This document shows positions 26,103 to 36,672 of a DNA stretch of 64,000 nt, piece by piece. Numbering within the stretch: the first letter of the stretch is position 1; each line of letters starts with the position of its first letter. The notes beneath the pieces are model-generated. The model worked only from the letters and a program-made list of their open reading frames with translations, made no database searches and was not told the DNA's origin. The DNA lies in the NCBI RefSeq assembly GCF_003347205.1, contig NZ_QQBJ01000018.1:1-64000 (forward strand), written 5' to 3'. The DNA comes from Mycolicibacterium moriokaense. GTDB taxonomy: Bacteria > Actinomycetota > Actinomycetes > Mycobacteriales > Mycobacteriaceae. The position numbers and the translations under genes are program-made.

Positions 26103-27494
26103 ATGCAACGGCTCAGTGGTCTCGACGCCAGCTTCCTGTACCTCGAAAGCGCAGCACAGCCGTTGCATGTGTGCTCGATCCTCGAGCTGGACACCTCGAC
26201 GATGCCCGGCGGTTACACCTTCGACCGGATGCGCGACGAACTCGGGCTGCGCATCAAGGCGATGCCGCAGTTTCGAGAAAAGCTGGCCGACAGCCGATTC
26301 AACCCCGACCATCCGGTGTGGGTGGAGGACGACGATTTCGACGTCGACCGGCATCTGCATCGGATCGGTCTTCCCGCGCCGGGCGGGCGGCAGGAGCTGG
26401 CGGAGATCTGCGGCCACATCGCGTCGCTGCCGCTGGATCGCAGCAGGCCGCTGTGGGAGATGTGGGTGATCGAGAACATCGCCGGCACCAACGCGCACGA
26501 CGGCGGCCGGCTGGCGGTGATGACCAAGGTGCATCACGCCGGGGTGGACGGCGTGACCGGCGCCAACCTGATGTCGCAGCTGTGCAGCACCGAACCCGAC
26601 GCCCCCGCCCCCGAACCCGTCGACGGCGTCGGCGGGGGCAGCGGGCTGGAGATCGCGGTCAGCGGCGCGATCAAGTTCGCCACCCGGCCCCTGAAGCTCG
26701 TCAACGTGCTGCCGACGACGCTCACGTCGGTGGTCGACACCGTGAAGCGGGCGCGCGGCGGGTTGGCGATGAAGCCGCCGTTCGCCGCGCCGAAGACGGC
26801 GTTCAACGCCAACGTGTCCAGCCATCGCAACATCGCCTTCGCCCAGCTGGACCTCGAGGACGTCAAGAAGGTCAAGGACCACTTCGGTGTGAAGGTCAAC
26901 GACGTGGTGATGGCGCTGGTGTCCAGCACGCTGCGAAAGTTCCTCGAGGACCGCGGCGAACTGCCGGAGTCGACGCTGGTGGCGATGGTGCCGGTGTCGG
27001 TGCACGACCGGTCGGACCGGCCCGGCCGCAACCAGGTGTCGGGGATGTTCTCCAGTCTGGAAACCAACGTCGATTCGCCGGCCGAGCGGCTGAAGTCCAT
27101 CGCGGCGGCCAATGCCGTTGCCAAGCAACACAGCTCGGCGATCGGCGCGACACTGCTGCAGGACTGGACGCAGTTCGCCGCGCCCGCGGTGTTCGGCGTC
27201 GCGATGCGGCTGTACGCGTCGACGAAGCTGGCCGAGGCACGCCCGGTGCACAACCTGGTGGTCTCCAACGTGCCTGGCCCGCAGGTGCCGCTGTACTTCC
27301 TGGGGGCCGAGGTCAAGGCGATGTATCCGCTCGGGCCGATCTTCCACGGCTCGGGTCTCAACATCACTGTGATGTCGCTGAACGGCAAACTGGACGTCGG
27401 CATCGTCTCGTGTCCCGAGCTTTTGCCAGATCTGTGGGACCTCGCAGACGATTTCCAGGTCGCGCTCGACGAGCTACTGCACAGCGCGGACTAG
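26103..27494 (+). CDS. Wax ester synthase/diacylglycerol acyltransferase (WS/DGAT)
   Basis: 463 aa. Starts RLSGLDASFLYLESAAQPLHV; the catalytic HHxxxDG is VHHAGVDG (about residues 145-152); the C-terminal NLVVSNVPGPQVPLYFLGA is the second family block. These enzymes make triacylglycerols or wax esters from acyl-CoA. Start ATG 26103, apparently leaderless. A stem-loop over the stop codon (27493-27514) could end the transcript. The DosR-regulon gene tgs1 belongs to the same family, but this copy's role is not known. Confidence 0.93.
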   Translation: MQRLSGLDASFLYLESAAQPLHVCSILELDTSTMPGGYTFDRMRDELGLRIKAMPQFREKLADSRFNPDHPVWVEDDDFDVDRHLHRIGLPAPGGRQELAEICGHIASLPLDRSRPLWEMWVIENIAGTNAHDGGRLAVMTKVHHAGVDGVTGANLMSQLCSTEPDAPAPEPVDGVGGGSGLEIAVSGAIKFATRPLKLVNVLPTTLTSVVDTVKRARGGLAMKPPFAAPKTAFNANVSSHRNIAFAQLDLEDVKKVKDHFGVKVNDVVMALVSSTLRKFLEDRGELPESTLVAMVPVSVHDRSDRPGRNQVSGMFSSLETNVDSPAERLKSIAAANAVAKQHSSAIGATLLQDWTQFAAPAVFGVAMRLYASTKLAEARPVHNLVVSNVPGPQVPLYFLGAEVKAMYPLGPIFHGSGLNITVMSLNGKLDVGIVSCPELLPDLWDLADDFQVALDELLHSAD

Positions 27495-27514
27495 ACCCGC
27501 CCGAGTGCGGGTCT
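27493..27514 (+). terminator. Stem-loop at the acyltransferase stop codon
   Basis: Perfect 8-base arms AGACCCGC (27493-27500) and GCGGGTCT (27507-27514) with a 6-base loop, overlapping the TAG stop. No T-tract follows, as is usual for mycobacterial terminators. Confidence 0.5.
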
Positions 27515-27616
27515 GCCAGGACCGATGGGACCTCATGGCAGCATGTGGCGCATGAGCGAAGCGTGCGAGCGAACTACCGGCACGGCGTGGGCCGGCCTGA
27601 CCAGTCAGGACGGCGC

Positions 27617-29125
27617 ATGAGGGTGCAGAAGGCCGTCCTTGCGGGCGCGCTCGGTCTGTTGCTGGTCGCGGGCTGCAGCAAGCTGGTCGACGGTCGTGCC
27701 GTCGTTGCGGTGCCGCCGCCCGGGACACCGATCCAGTGGGGCCCCTGCAAGTCCGACGATCCGCTGCTTCCCATCCCGCCCGGCGCCGAGTGCGGCAAGC
27801 TCTCGGTGCCGGTCGACTACAACACGCCCGACGGCGAGGTCGCCCAGCTGGCGATGATCCGGTTCAAGGCCACCGGCGACAAGATCGGCTCGATGGTGAT
27901 CAACCCCGGCGGGCCCGGCGAATCCGGCGTCGAGTCGGCCGTCAGCCTGCTCAGCACGATGCCGCAATCGGTGCGTGAGCGGTTCGACCTGGTCGGCTTC
28001 GACCCGCGCGGCGTCGGCGCCTCCACGCCGGCGGTGTGGTGCAACTCCGACGCCGACAACGACCGGTTGCGGGCCGACCCCCAGGTCGACTACTCGCCCG
28101 AGGGCGTCGCGCACATCGACAACGAGACCAAGGCGTTCGTGCAGCGCTGCGTCGAGAAGACCGGCAAGGAATTCCTCGAGAACGTAGGCACCGCCAACGT
28201 CGTCAAGGACCTCGACGCGATCCGGGCCGCGCTCGGCGACGACAAGCTGACCTACGTCGGCTTCTCTTACGGCACCCGCATCGGCGGTGCCTACGCGGAG
28301 CAGTACCCACAGAACGTGCGGGCGATGGTGCTCGACGGCGCGATCGACCCCAACGCCGACCCGATCGAGGAGGACCTCCGGCAGACCGCGGCGTTCCAGC
28401 AGGCGTTCGACGACTACGCCGCCGACTGCGCGAAGGATCCCGACTGTCCGCTCGGCACCGATCCGGCCAAGGCCACCGACGTGTACAAGAGCCTGGTCGA
28501 GCCGCTCGTGGACAAGCCGGCCAAGACGCAGGACCCGCGCGGGCTGGGCTACAGCGACGCGATCGTGGGCACGATTCTTCCGCTGTATTCGCCGAGCATC
28601 TGGCCGCGGCTGACCGACGGGCTCAACGAACTGCGGGTCGGGCGCGGCGACATGCTGCTGCGGTTGGCCGATTTGTACATGCAGCGCGACGCCGACGGGC
28701 ACTACTCCAACGCGACCGATGTGCGGGTCGCGGTCAACTGCGTAGACCAGCCGCCCGAAACCGACCGGGCCAAGCTGGTCGAGAAGGACCGCAAGGCCCG
28801 CGAGTTGGCCCCGTTCCTCAGCTACGGCGACTTCACCGGATACGCACCGATGGACACGTGCGCGTTCTGGCCCGTCCCGCCGACATCGCAACCCCACAAG
28901 ATCTCGGTCCAAGGGCTGCCGCCCACGCTGGTGATCTCGACGACCAACGACCCGGCGACGCCGTATCAGGCGGGCGTGGATCTGGCCAAACAACTCGGGG
29001 GCACGCTGGTCACCTTCGAAGGCACCCAGCACACCGTGGCGTTCCAGGGCAACGCGTGCATCGACGACATCGTCGCGACCTACCTGGTCGACGTGAAGGT
29101 TCCGCCGCCGAATACCCGTTGCTGA
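27617..29125 (+). CDS. Exported alpha/beta hydrolase lipoprotein, CaeA/Hip1-like (Rv2224c)
   Basis: 502 aa. Lipobox LVAGC with C20, so membrane-anchored. The serine nucleophile S217 is in GFSYGTRIGG; the late DPATPYQAGVDLAKQL...FEGTQHTV holds the acid and histidine. In M. tuberculosis the homologue is a cell-envelope serine protease (Hip1) that cleaves GroEL2. The gene is followed about 90 bases later by a paralogue, as in Rv2224c-Rv2223c. Confidence 0.92.
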   Translation: MRVQKAVLAGALGLLLVAGCSKLVDGRAVVAVPPPGTPIQWGPCKSDDPLLPIPPGAECGKLSVPVDYNTPDGEVAQLAMIRFKATGDKIGSMVINPGGPGESGVESAVSLLSTMPQSVRERFDLVGFDPRGVGASTPAVWCNSDADNDRLRADPQVDYSPEGVAHIDNETKAFVQRCVEKTGKEFLENVGTANVVKDLDAIRAALGDDKLTYVGFSYGTRIGGAYAEQYPQNVRAMVLDGAIDPNADPIEEDLRQTAAFQQAFDDYAADCAKDPDCPLGTDPAKATDVYKSLVEPLVDKPAKTQDPRGLGYSDAIVGTILPLYSPSIWPRLTDGLNELRVGRGDMLLRLADLYMQRDADGHYSNATDVRVAVNCVDQPPETDRAKLVEKDRKARELAPFLSYGDFTGYAPMDTCAFWPVPPTSQPHKISVQGLPPTLVISTTNDPATPYQAGVDLAKQLGGTLVTFEGTQHTVAFQGNACIDDIVATYLVDVKVPPPNTRC

Positions 29126-29215
29126 GCAACGAATCTCACCGCACGAGCACGCAAAGGTATCCGAAAGGTCACCGTCCGATTGCGGCTTCGCTGATGTCGT
29201 GATGAGCGTGCGACG

Positions 29216-30745
29216 ATGACTGCCATGCGGCGGGTGGGGAGGTGTGGCGCGGCGCTGCTGGCAGGCGTGCTGGTTGCGACCCTCGGCGCTTCGCCCGCGT
29301 CGGCCACGCCGGAGGGCCGGTCCACCGAGGCGTACGGTCAGCCGCCCGTCTGGGGCGGTTGCGAACGCTTCGTCGGCGACACCAGCGCCATCCCGACCGC
29401 GCAGTGCGGCATGGTGGCTGTCCCCATCGACTACGCCAACCCCGAAGGCGCGCAGGCACAATTGGCGCTCATCCGGATACCGGCGAGTGGAGCGCGCATC
29501 GGCGTGCTGATGGTCAACCCCGGCGGACCGGGTGCGTCGGCGGTCGATACCGTCGCGGGGATGGGGGCCGCACTCGCCGGCACCGAGATCGCCCGGCGGT
29601 TCGACCTGGTGGGCTTCGATCCCCGCGGCGTCGGGCATTCCACCCCGGAGTTGCGCTGCCGCACCGACGCCGAGTTCGACGCCTACCGCCGGGAACCGAA
29701 CGCCGACTACAGCCCCGCGGGCGTGGCGCACATCGAAGCGCTGTATCGGCAGTACGCGCAGGAGTGCGCCGATCGGGTGGGCACGGACCTGCTGGCCAAC
29801 GTCGGGACCGCTGCCACGGCGCAGGACATGGACGTGGTGCGCTCGGCGCTCGGCGAGAACCAGATCAACTACCTCGGGTTCTCGTACGGCACGGAAATAG
29901 GCGCTGCCTACGCCGAGGCGTACCCGGACCGGATCCGGGCCATGGTTCTCGACGGCGCGGTCGACCCGAGCCTGGATCCGATCGACGACAACCTGCGCCA
30001 GATGGCGAGCTTTGAAACGGCATTCGAGGACTACGCCGCCGACTGCGCGCAATTGGCCGGATGCCCGCTGGGCACCGACCCGACGCAGTTCGTCAACCGC
30101 TATCACCAGCTGATCGACCCGTTGGCCAGCCAACCGGCGGCCACCTCGGACCCGCGCGGCCTGAGCTATCAGGATGCGATCACCGGCACGGTCAACGCGC
30201 TCTACTCGCAGCAGTACTGGAAGTTCCTGACCAGCGGGCTGCTCGGTCTGCAGCGGGGCACCGACCCCGGCGATCTGCTGTTGCTGGCCGACGACTACCT
30301 CAACCGCACGCCGAGCGGTCACTACCAGAACTCGCAGGACGCGTTCTACGCCATCCGATGCGCCAACTCCCAGTTCCCCAGCGACCCGGCCGTCTGGGCC
30401 GCCGCTGACCAGCGCGCCCGCGAGGCGGCGCCGTTCCTCAGCTACGGCTCGTTCACCGGTTTCGCGCCACGTGATGTTTGCGCCTTGTGGCCGGTGTCGA
30501 GTTCGGCGACGCCGCACCCCGCGGTCTCGCCGGGACCGGGCAAGGTCGTCGTCGTGTCCACCACCCATGACCCGGCCACGCCGTATCAGGCCGGGGTCGA
30601 TCTGGCCAGGCAGATGGCCGCCCCGCTGATCACCTTCAACGGCACGCAGCACACCGTCGTGTTCAACGGCGACGCGTGCGTCGACACCGCGGTGGTGGCC
30701 TACCTGGTCGACGGCGTGCAACCCCCCGCCGGTCTGCTCTGCTAG
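29216..30745 (+). CDS. Exported Hip1-like alpha/beta hydrolase paralogue (Rv2223c-like)
   Basis: 509 aa. Sec signal peptide (residues about 1-35, ending ASPASA), no lipobox. The nucleophile S223 is in LGFSYGTEIGAAYAEAYP; MVNPGGPGAS and DPATPYQAGVDLARQM match the upstream paralogue. A second ATG at 29225 could be the true start. Probably a secreted serine peptidase or esterase. Confidence 0.9.
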   Translation: MTAMRRVGRCGAALLAGVLVATLGASPASATPEGRSTEAYGQPPVWGGCERFVGDTSAIPTAQCGMVAVPIDYANPEGAQAQLALIRIPASGARIGVLMVNPGGPGASAVDTVAGMGAALAGTEIARRFDLVGFDPRGVGHSTPELRCRTDAEFDAYRREPNADYSPAGVAHIEALYRQYAQECADRVGTDLLANVGTAATAQDMDVVRSALGENQINYLGFSYGTEIGAAYAEAYPDRIRAMVLDGAVDPSLDPIDDNLRQMASFETAFEDYAADCAQLAGCPLGTDPTQFVNRYHQLIDPLASQPAATSDPRGLSYQDAITGTVNALYSQQYWKFLTSGLLGLQRGTDPGDLLLLADDYLNRTPSGHYQNSQDAFYAIRCANSQFPSDPAVWAAADQRAREAAPFLSYGSFTGFAPRDVCALWPVSSSATPHPAVSPGPGKVVVVSTTHDPATPYQAGVDLARQMAAPLITFNGTQHTVVFNGDACVDTAVVAYLVDGVQPPAGLLC

Positions 30746-30770
30746 CGCGGTGTCAGCTCGCAGCGGCCCT

Positions 30771-30802
30771 GTAACACAGAATTAACAGGCGGTGCCTACG
30801 CT
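30771..30802 (+). promoter_or_regulatory. GlnR-like box and leaderless -10 before glnA2
   Basis: GTAAC at 30771-30775 and AAC at 30784-30786 give AC-n9-AC (AC at 30774-30775 and 30785-30786), the mycobacterial GlnR consensus. TACGCT (30797-30802) ends six bases before ATG 30809, so glnA2 is probably leaderless. GlnR control is inferred. Confidence 0.6.
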
Positions 30803-30808
30803 GCGGTC

Positions 30809-32149
30809 ATGGATCGGCAAAAGGAATTCGTGCTACGCACGCTGGAAGAACGGGACATCCGATTCGTCCGGCTGTGGTTCACCGATGTGCTCGGATTCCT
30901 CAAGTCGGTAGCGATCGCGCCCGCGGAACTCGAGGGGGCGTTCGAGGAGGGCATCGGCTTCGACGGCTCGTCCATCGAGGGGTTTGCCCGTATTTCCGAG
31001 TCCGACACCGTCGCGCGGCCCGACCCGTCCACGTTCCAGGTCCTGCCGTGGACGACCAGCGGAGGCGAACACCACTCGGCGCGGATGTTCTGCGACATCA
31101 CCATGCCCGACGGGTCGCCGTCCTGGGCCGACTCGCGCCACGTGCTGCGCCGCCAACTGGCGAAGGCCAGCGACCTGGGCTTCTCCTGCTACGTGCATCC
31201 GGAGATCGAGTTCTTCCTGCTGCAACCGGGTGTGGAGGACGGCTCGGTGCCGGTACCCGCCGACAACGGCGGCTACTTCGACCAGGCCGTGCACGACTCC
31301 GCGCCGAACTTCCGCAGGCACGCCATCGACGCACTGGAGCAGATGGGCATCTCGGTGGAGTTCAGCCACCACGAGGGCGCGCCCGGCCAGCAGGAGATCG
31401 ACCTGCGCTACGCGGACGCCCTGTCGATGGCCGACAACGTGATGACGTTCCGGTACGTGGTCAAGGAGGTGGCGCTGGGAGACGGCGTGAAGGCGTCGTT
31501 CATGCCCAAGCCCTTCGCCGAGTATCCGGGCTCCGCGATGCACACCCACATGAGCTTGTTCGAGGGCGAGACCAACGCCTTCTACAGCGCCGACGACCCG
31601 CTGCAACTCTCCGACACCGGAAAGTCGTTCATCGCGGGCATTCTGGAGCACGCCAACGAGATCAGCGCGGTCACCAACCAATGGGTGAACTCCTACAAGC
31701 GGCTGGTGCACGGCGGCGAGGCGCCCACCGCGGCCTCGTGGGGGTTCGCCAACCGATCGGCGTTGGTTCGGGTGCCCATGTACACGCCGCGCAAGGCGTC
31801 GTCGCGCCGTGTCGAGGTGCGCAGCCCCGACTCGGCGTGCAACCCGTACCTGACGTTCGCCGTGCTGCTGGCCGCCGGCCTGCGTGGGGTGGAGAAGAAC
31901 TACGTGCTGGGCCCGCAGGCCGAAGACAACGTGTGGAGCCTGACCCCCGAGGAGCGCCGGGCGATGGGCTATCGCGAGCTGCCGGGCAGCCTCGGCGTCG
32001 CACTCGAGCAGATGGAGGGCTCCGAGCTGGTCGCGGAAGCGTTGGGGGAGCACGTGTTCGATTTCTTCCTGCGTAACAAGCGCACCGAATGGGAGAACTA
32101 CCGCAGCCACGTCACGCCGTTCGAGCTGAAGACCTACCTGTCGCTGTAG
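30809..32149 (+). CDS. glnA2: Glutamine synthetase type I-alpha GlnA2
   Basis: 446 aa. Blocks: GFDGSSIEGFA, EIEFFLL, SHHEGAPGQQEIDLRYADAL, GSAMHTHMS, KRLVHGGEAPTAASWG. The adenylylation tyrosine of GlnA1 is replaced by Trp (DNVWSLTPEE), so GlnE should not modify it. It ligates ammonia to glutamate or a related substrate. 60 bases upstream of glnE, as in M. tuberculosis (Rv2222c-Rv2221c). Confidence 0.95.
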   Translation: MDRQKEFVLRTLEERDIRFVRLWFTDVLGFLKSVAIAPAELEGAFEEGIGFDGSSIEGFARISESDTVARPDPSTFQVLPWTTSGGEHHSARMFCDITMPDGSPSWADSRHVLRRQLAKASDLGFSCYVHPEIEFFLLQPGVEDGSVPVPADNGGYFDQAVHDSAPNFRRHAIDALEQMGISVEFSHHEGAPGQQEIDLRYADALSMADNVMTFRYVVKEVALGDGVKASFMPKPFAEYPGSAMHTHMSLFEGETNAFYSADDPLQLSDTGKSFIAGILEHANEISAVTNQWVNSYKRLVHGGEAPTAASWGFANRSALVRVPMYTPRKASSRRVEVRSPDSACNPYLTFAVLLAAGLRGVEKNYVLGPQAEDNVWSLTPEERRAMGYRELPGSLGVALEQMEGSELVAEALGEHVFDFFLRNKRTEWENYRSHVTPFELKTYLSL

Positions 32150-32197
32150 CGAACCCGCGATGCGGGCCTGCAGGCCGGGTCGCAGTGCGGTCTGGGA

Positions 32198-32203
32198 TAA
32201 CTT
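32198..32203 (+). promoter_or_regulatory. Candidate -10 box of glnE
   Basis: TAACTT with six bases to the GTG start at 32210, the leaderless spacing. glnE could also be read through from glnA2. Confidence 0.5.
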
Positions 32204-32209
32204 CTAGGT

Positions 32210-35164
32210 GTGGCCAAACCTGCGACGCAGCGACCGAAGCTGCCCAGCGTTGGCCGGCTAGGGCTGGTCGAACCGTCGGCCTCCGCTGATCTGGACCGAC
32301 TCGGCTGGAACACAGACGCACACGTCGAATTGCTGTGGGCGCTGTCGCGGGCCCCCGACGCCGATGTGGCGCTCAAGACGATGGTGCGGCTGGCCGATGC
32401 GGCGGGCCGGGACTTCGACGAGCTGAACTCGGCGTTGCTCAAGGACAAGGCGCTACGCGGGCGGTTGTTCGGTGTAGTCGGCTCGTCGCTGACACTGGGC
32501 GACCACCTGGTGGCCAATCCGCGGTCTTGGCATCTGCTCGCAGGCAGCGTGTCGTTGCCCGCGCCGGAGGAACTCCGCTCCGTGATGACGGAGACGGCCG
32601 AATCGGTCAGCGGCACAAGCGATGTGCTGCCGGTGTTGCGGACGCTCTACCGCGACCGGCTGCTTGTGCTCGCCGGCCTGGACGTCGCATCGGTGGTGGA
32701 GAACGAGCCCGTGCTGCCGTTCACCGAGATCGGCGAGCACCTGGCCGATCTGGCCGACGCGGCGCTGACCGCGGCGCTGACGGTGGCGACCCGGTCGGTG
32801 TGCGGGGAGGGCGGCCAGGCGCCCCGGCTGGCGGTGATCGCGATGGGCAAATGCGGTGCCCGCGAGCTCAACTACGTCAGCGACGTCGACGTCATCTTCG
32901 TCGCCGAGCACGCCGACGCCATCACCACCAGGGTGGCCGGCGAGATGATGCGCTTCGCGTCCGAGGCGTTCTTCGAGGTCGATGCGGCGCTGCGGCCGGA
33001 GGGCAAGCACGGTCAGCTGGTGCGCACGCTGGACTCACACGTCGCCTACTACCAGCGCTGGGCCAAGACGTGGGAGTTCCAGGCGCTGATGAAGGCGCGG
33101 GCGGCCGTCGGCGATCCGGATCTGGGCGCCGAATACATCTCCGCGTTGATGCCGATGGTGTGGACGGCGTCCGAGCGTGAGGACTTCGTCCCCGAGGTGC
33201 AGGCGATGCGCCGCCGCGTCGAGGCGCTGGTACCCGCGGGGGAGCGCACGCGCGAACTCAAGCTCGGTACCGGCGGGTTGCGCGACGTCGAATTCGCCGT
33301 CCAGCTGCTGCAGTTGGTCCATGGGCGCAATGATGACTCGCTGCACGTGGCTTCGACGATCGATGCGCTGTCGGCGCTGTCCGCGGGCGGCTACATCGGC
33401 CGCGACGACGCGGCCAACCTGACCGCGTCATACGAGTTCCTGCGGTTGCTCGAACACCGGCTGCAGCTGCAGCGACTCAAGCGCACCCACATGCTGCCCG
33501 ACGAGGGCGACGAAGAGGCGATGCGGTGGCTGGCGCGGGCGGCCCACATGAGACCCGACGGCCAACACGACTCGCTCGGGGTGCTGCGCGACGAGCTCAA
33601 GAGGCAGAGCCGCCGGGTGTCGCGGCTGCACGCGAAGCTCTTCTATCAGCCGCTGCTCGAGTCGGCGGGGCAGCCGGCGATGCTGACGCCCAATGCCGCC
33701 GAACGCCAACTCGCCGCACTGGGTTACGAAGGCCCGCAGAGCGCGCTGACCCACCTCGCGGCGCTGACGGGTCAGACGGGCCGGCGCGGCCGCGTCCAGC
33801 AGGTGCTGTTGCCGACGCTGCTGGACTGGCTGTCGGACACCCCCGACCCGGACGCCGGGCTGCTGTCGTATCGCCGGATCAGCGACGAGCTGTCCGACCA
33901 CCGCTGGTATCTGTCCACGCTGCGCGACGAGGGCGCGGTGGCCAAGCGGCTGATGCAGGTGCTGGGAACATCGGCCTATGTACCGGACCTGTTGATGCGG
34001 GCGCCGGAGGTCATTCAGCAGTACGCCGACAGTCCGAGTGGACCCAAGCTGCTCGAGGTCGAGCCCGACGGAGTGGCCCGGGCGCTGGTCGCGTCGGCCG
34101 GCCGGCATCCCGACGCGGTGCGTGCGATCGCCGCGGCGCGCACGTTGCGCCGTCGTGAACTGGCCCGGGTCGCGTCAGCCGATCTGCTCGGCATGCTCGA
34201 GGTGGTCGATGTCTGCAAGGCACTGACATCGGTGTGGGTGGCGGTGCTGCAGGCCGCGCTGGACGCGGTGATCCGGGCGAACACGCCGTCGGGCGGCGAA
34301 GCGCCCGCGCGCATCGCGGTGATCGGCATGGGCCGGCTGGGCGGCGGCGAGTTGGGCTACGGTTCCGACGCCGACGTGATGTTCGTCTGCGAACCCCACT
34401 CCGACGTCGACGAATCCGCCGCGGTGCGGTGGTCGATCACGGTGGCCGAGCAGGTGCGCTCGTTGTTGGGCACGCCCAGCGCGGATCCGCCGCTGGAGGT
34501 CGACGCGGGTCTGCGGCCGGAGGGTCGCAACGGCTCGCTGGTCAGGACCCTGTCCTCGTATGCGACGTACTACGAGAAGTGGGCTCAGCCGTGGGAGATC
34601 CAGGCGCTGCTGCGGGCTCATCGGGTGGCGGGCGACCAGGACCTCGGCGAACGGTTCCTGCTGATAGCCGACAAGACGCGATACCCGTCCGGCGGCGTGT
34701 CGGCCGAGGCGGTGCAGGAGATCCGCAGGGTCAAGGCGCGCGTCGACTCCGAACGGCTGCCGCGAGGTGCCGATCCGAACACGCACACAAAGCTGGGTCG
34801 CGGCGGGCTGGCCGACATCGAGTGGACGGTGCAGCTGATGCAGCTACGGCACGCGCACAAGCTGCCCGCGCTGCACAACACCTCGACGCTGCAGACGCTG
34901 GACGCCATCGGCGCGGCGGAGTTGATCGCCGAGGGCGACGTGGACTTGTTGCGAGACGCCTGGCTGACGGTCACCCGGGCGCGCAATGCGCTGGTTCTGG
35001 TGCGCGGCAAGCCAACTGACCAACTGCCGGGGCCGGGCCGTCAACTCAACGCGGTCGCCGTGGCCGCAGGTTGGGGCTCTGACGACGGCGGCGAGTTCCT
35101 GGACAACTACCTGCGAGTGACCCGTCGCGCGAAGATGGTGGTACGGAAGGTTTTCGGCAATTGA
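32210..35164 (+). CDS. glnE: Glutamine synthetase adenylyltransferase/adenylyl-removase GlnE
   Basis: 984 aa. Two nucleotidyltransferase domains in tandem: the N-terminal one with [15 protein letters not shown] (about residue 220-235) and the C-terminal one with [15 protein letters not shown] (about 715-730). They attach and remove AMP on Tyr of glutamine synthetase. Here only GlnA1 carries the target tyrosine. Start GTG 32210. Length and neighbourhood match Rv2221c. Confidence 0.96.
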   Translation: MAKPATQRPKLPSVGRLGLVEPSASADLDRLGWNTDAHVELLWALSRAPDADVALKTMVRLADAAGRDFDELNSALLKDKALRGRLFGVVGSSLTLGDHLVANPRSWHLLAGSVSLPAPEELRSVMTETAESVSGTSDVLPVLRTLYRDRLLVLAGLDVASVVENEPVLPFTEIGEHLADLADAALTAALTVATRSVCGEGGQAPRLAVIAMGKCGARELNYVSDVDVIFVAEHADAITTRVAGEMMRFASEAFFEVDAALRPEGKHGQLVRTLDSHVAYYQRWAKTWEFQALMKARAAVGDPDLGAEYISALMPMVWTASEREDFVPEVQAMRRRVEALVPAGERTRELKLGTGGLRDVEFAVQLLQLVHGRNDDSLHVASTIDALSALSAGGYIGRDDAANLTASYEFLRLLEHRLQLQRLKRTHMLPDEGDEEAMRWLARAAHMRPDGQHDSLGVLRDELKRQSRRVSRLHAKLFYQPLLESAGQPAMLTPNAAERQLAALGYEGPQSALTHLAALTGQTGRRGRVQQVLLPTLLDWLSDTPDPDAGLLSYRRISDELSDHRWYLSTLRDEGAVAKRLMQVLGTSAYVPDLLMRAPEVIQQYADSPSGPKLLEVEPDGVARALVASAGRHPDAVRAIAAARTLRRRELARVASADLLGMLEVVDVCKALTSVWVAVLQAALDAVIRANTPSGGEAPARIAVIGMGRLGGGELGYGSDADVMFVCEPHSDVDESAAVRWSITVAEQVRSLLGTPSADPPLEVDAGLRPEGRNGSLVRTLSSYATYYEKWAQPWEIQALLRAHRVAGDQDLGERFLLIADKTRYPSGGVSAEAVQEIRRVKARVDSERLPRGADPNTHTKLGRGGLADIEWTVQLMQLRHAHKLPALHNTSTLQTLDAIGAAELIAEGDVDLLRDAWLTVTRARNALVLVRGKPTDQLPGPGRQLNAVAVAAGWGSDDGGEFLDNYLRVTRRAKMVVRKVFGN

Positions 35165-35182
35165 GGCGAGTGGTTAGTTCAC

Positions 35183-35818
35183 GTGGCTGAGGGAATGGAC
35201 TTCTCGTTCGAGGCGATCACGGCCGACCAGCGAGACGAATTGCAGGCCCTGTACACGCCGCTGACGCAGGCGGTGCGGCGGTTGATCGACGCGGGCATCC
35301 GGACGGGCGCCGACGAGGCGACGATCCGGGAGGCACGCGACGCGATCGAGGCGGTGACCGAGAAACTGGACGCCACCGCGGACACCGTCTCGCCGCGCCT
35401 TTCCGTGGACGGGCGCCCAGTGGTGGCCGGCAACCCGGTGACCGGGTATCGCAACGCGATCGCGCCGCCGCTGGTGGTCCACACCGACCCGGATGGCTTG
35501 TGGTGGAGCGAGTTCGAGCTGGGGGAGGCCTATCAGGGCCCGCCGGGTTGGGTGCACGGCGGTGTGCTGGCGCTGGTGCTCGACCAACTTCTCGGCGAGG
35601 CGGCCAGCGACGGGCTGACCAAACCGCTGTTCACCGGAACCATCACGTTGCGCTATCTGCGGGGCACGGCGTTGGGGAAGCTGCGCGCGGAGGCTGCGAT
35701 CGAACGTACCGACGGCTACAAGACGTTCGTCAGTGGCCACATGAGCGACGCGGACGGCAAGACGGTCGAGGCGGAAGGGATCTTCATCACGCCGCAGTGG
35801 GCACGGGGTGCATCGTGA
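35183..35818 (+). CDS. PaaI-type hotdog-fold thioesterase
   Basis: 211 aa. The hotdog signature is PPGWVHGGVLALVLDQLLGEAA (residues about 125-150), then LRYLRGTALGKLRAEAAIERTDG. Hydrolysis of short or aryl acyl-CoA is likely. GTG 35183. Its last bases overlap the LLM gene start (GTGA), so the two are translationally coupled. Confidence 0.85.
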   Translation: MAEGMDFSFEAITADQRDELQALYTPLTQAVRRLIDAGIRTGADEATIREARDAIEAVTEKLDATADTVSPRLSVDGRPVVAGNPVTGYRNAIAPPLVVHTDPDGLWWSEFELGEAYQGPPGWVHGGVLALVLDQLLGEAASDGLTKPLFTGTITLRYLRGTALGKLRAEAAIERTDGYKTFVSGHMSDADGKTVEAEGIFITPQWARGAS

Positions 35819-36672
35819 AGTTCTACGTCAGCACGGCATTCCGGGAGCTCAAGGAGGCCGTCGAGATCGCGAGGGCCGCAGATGATCTCGGCTATGACGG
35901 CGTCGGGATCCCCGACCACATCATCAACCTGGAGACCTTGGCGACGCCGTACCCGTACACCCGCGACGGAGAGCGCCGCTGGGAGGCGTTCACCCCGTGG
36001 CCCGATCCGTGGGTGCTCGTCGGCGCGATGGCGCAGGTCACGACGTCGCTGAAATTCGTGACGACGGTGTACATCCCGGCGATGCGCGATCCCTACGCCG
36101 CGGCGAAAGCGATTGGCACGGCCGCCTATCTGTCCGGCGGCCGCGTCGAGTTGGGCATCGGTGTGGGCTGGTGCGAAGAAGAGTTCACGCTGATGGGTCA
36201 GCGGTTCGACCGGCGGGGCAAGCGCACCGACGAGATGCTGCGTCTGTTCCGCGCGCTGTGGGAGCCGGGGTGGACGGAGTTCTCCGGCGAGTTCTACCAG
36301 ACGCCGCGGCTGGAGATGGAGCCGACGCCGCCACGCATCCCGATCTATGTCGGCGGGCTCAGCGACATCGCGTTGAAACGGGCCGCGCGCAACGACGGCT
36401 GGATCGGCGATCTGATCTCCACCGACCGCGCGATCGCGGGCGTGGAACGGGTGCGCGAGTTGCGCGCCGAGCAGGGGCTGTCGATGGACGGTTTCGAGGT
36501 GTTGACGCCGTTGACGGACGCCTTCATGCCCGAGCACTACGTGCGGGCCGAGGCCGCGGGCATCACGGGCATCGTCACCATGCCGTGGATGTTCTACGCC
36601 GGTCCCGAGGCCACGCTGGCCGAGAAGATCGACGGGATGAAGCGGTTCCGCAAGGACCTCGCACTCGACTGA
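35815..36672 (+). CDS. LLM-class F420-dependent oxidoreductase
   Basis: 285 aa TIM-barrel. FYVSTAFRELKEAVEIARAADDLGYDGVGIPDHI, VTTVYIPAMRDPYAAAKAIGTAAYLSGGRVELGIGVGWCEEEF are the bacterial-luciferase-like landmarks of the F420-dependent mycobacterial enzymes. The substrate is unknown. GTG 35815 overlaps the thioesterase stop; joint action on an acyl or aldehyde intermediate is only a possibility. Confidence 0.87.
   Translation: MKFYVSTAFRELKEAVEIARAADDLGYDGVGIPDHIINLETLATPYPYTRDGERRWEAFTPWPDPWVLVGAMAQVTTSLKFVTTVYIPAMRDPYAAAKAIGTAAYLSGGRVELGIGVGWCEEEFTLMGQRFDRRGKRTDEMLRLFRALWEPGWTEFSGEFYQTPRLEMEPTPPRIPIYVGGLSDIALKRAARNDGWIGDLISTDRAIAGVERVRELRAEQGLSMDGFEVLTPLTDAFMPEHYVRAEAAGITGIVTMPWMFYAGPEATLAEKIDGMKRFRKDLALD

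Noticed and set aside
26075-29125. A 1016-codon plus-strand open frame across the acyltransferase and Hip1-like genes
   Set aside because: Its first part is an out-of-frame reading of the acyltransferase gene with no family resemblance. Only the part from 27617, with the lipobox, is real.
27605-30721. A 1038-codon minus-strand open frame antisense to both Hip1-like genes
   Set aside because: Antisense shadow in high-GC DNA: repetitive Arg/His/Gly composition and no recognisable domain.
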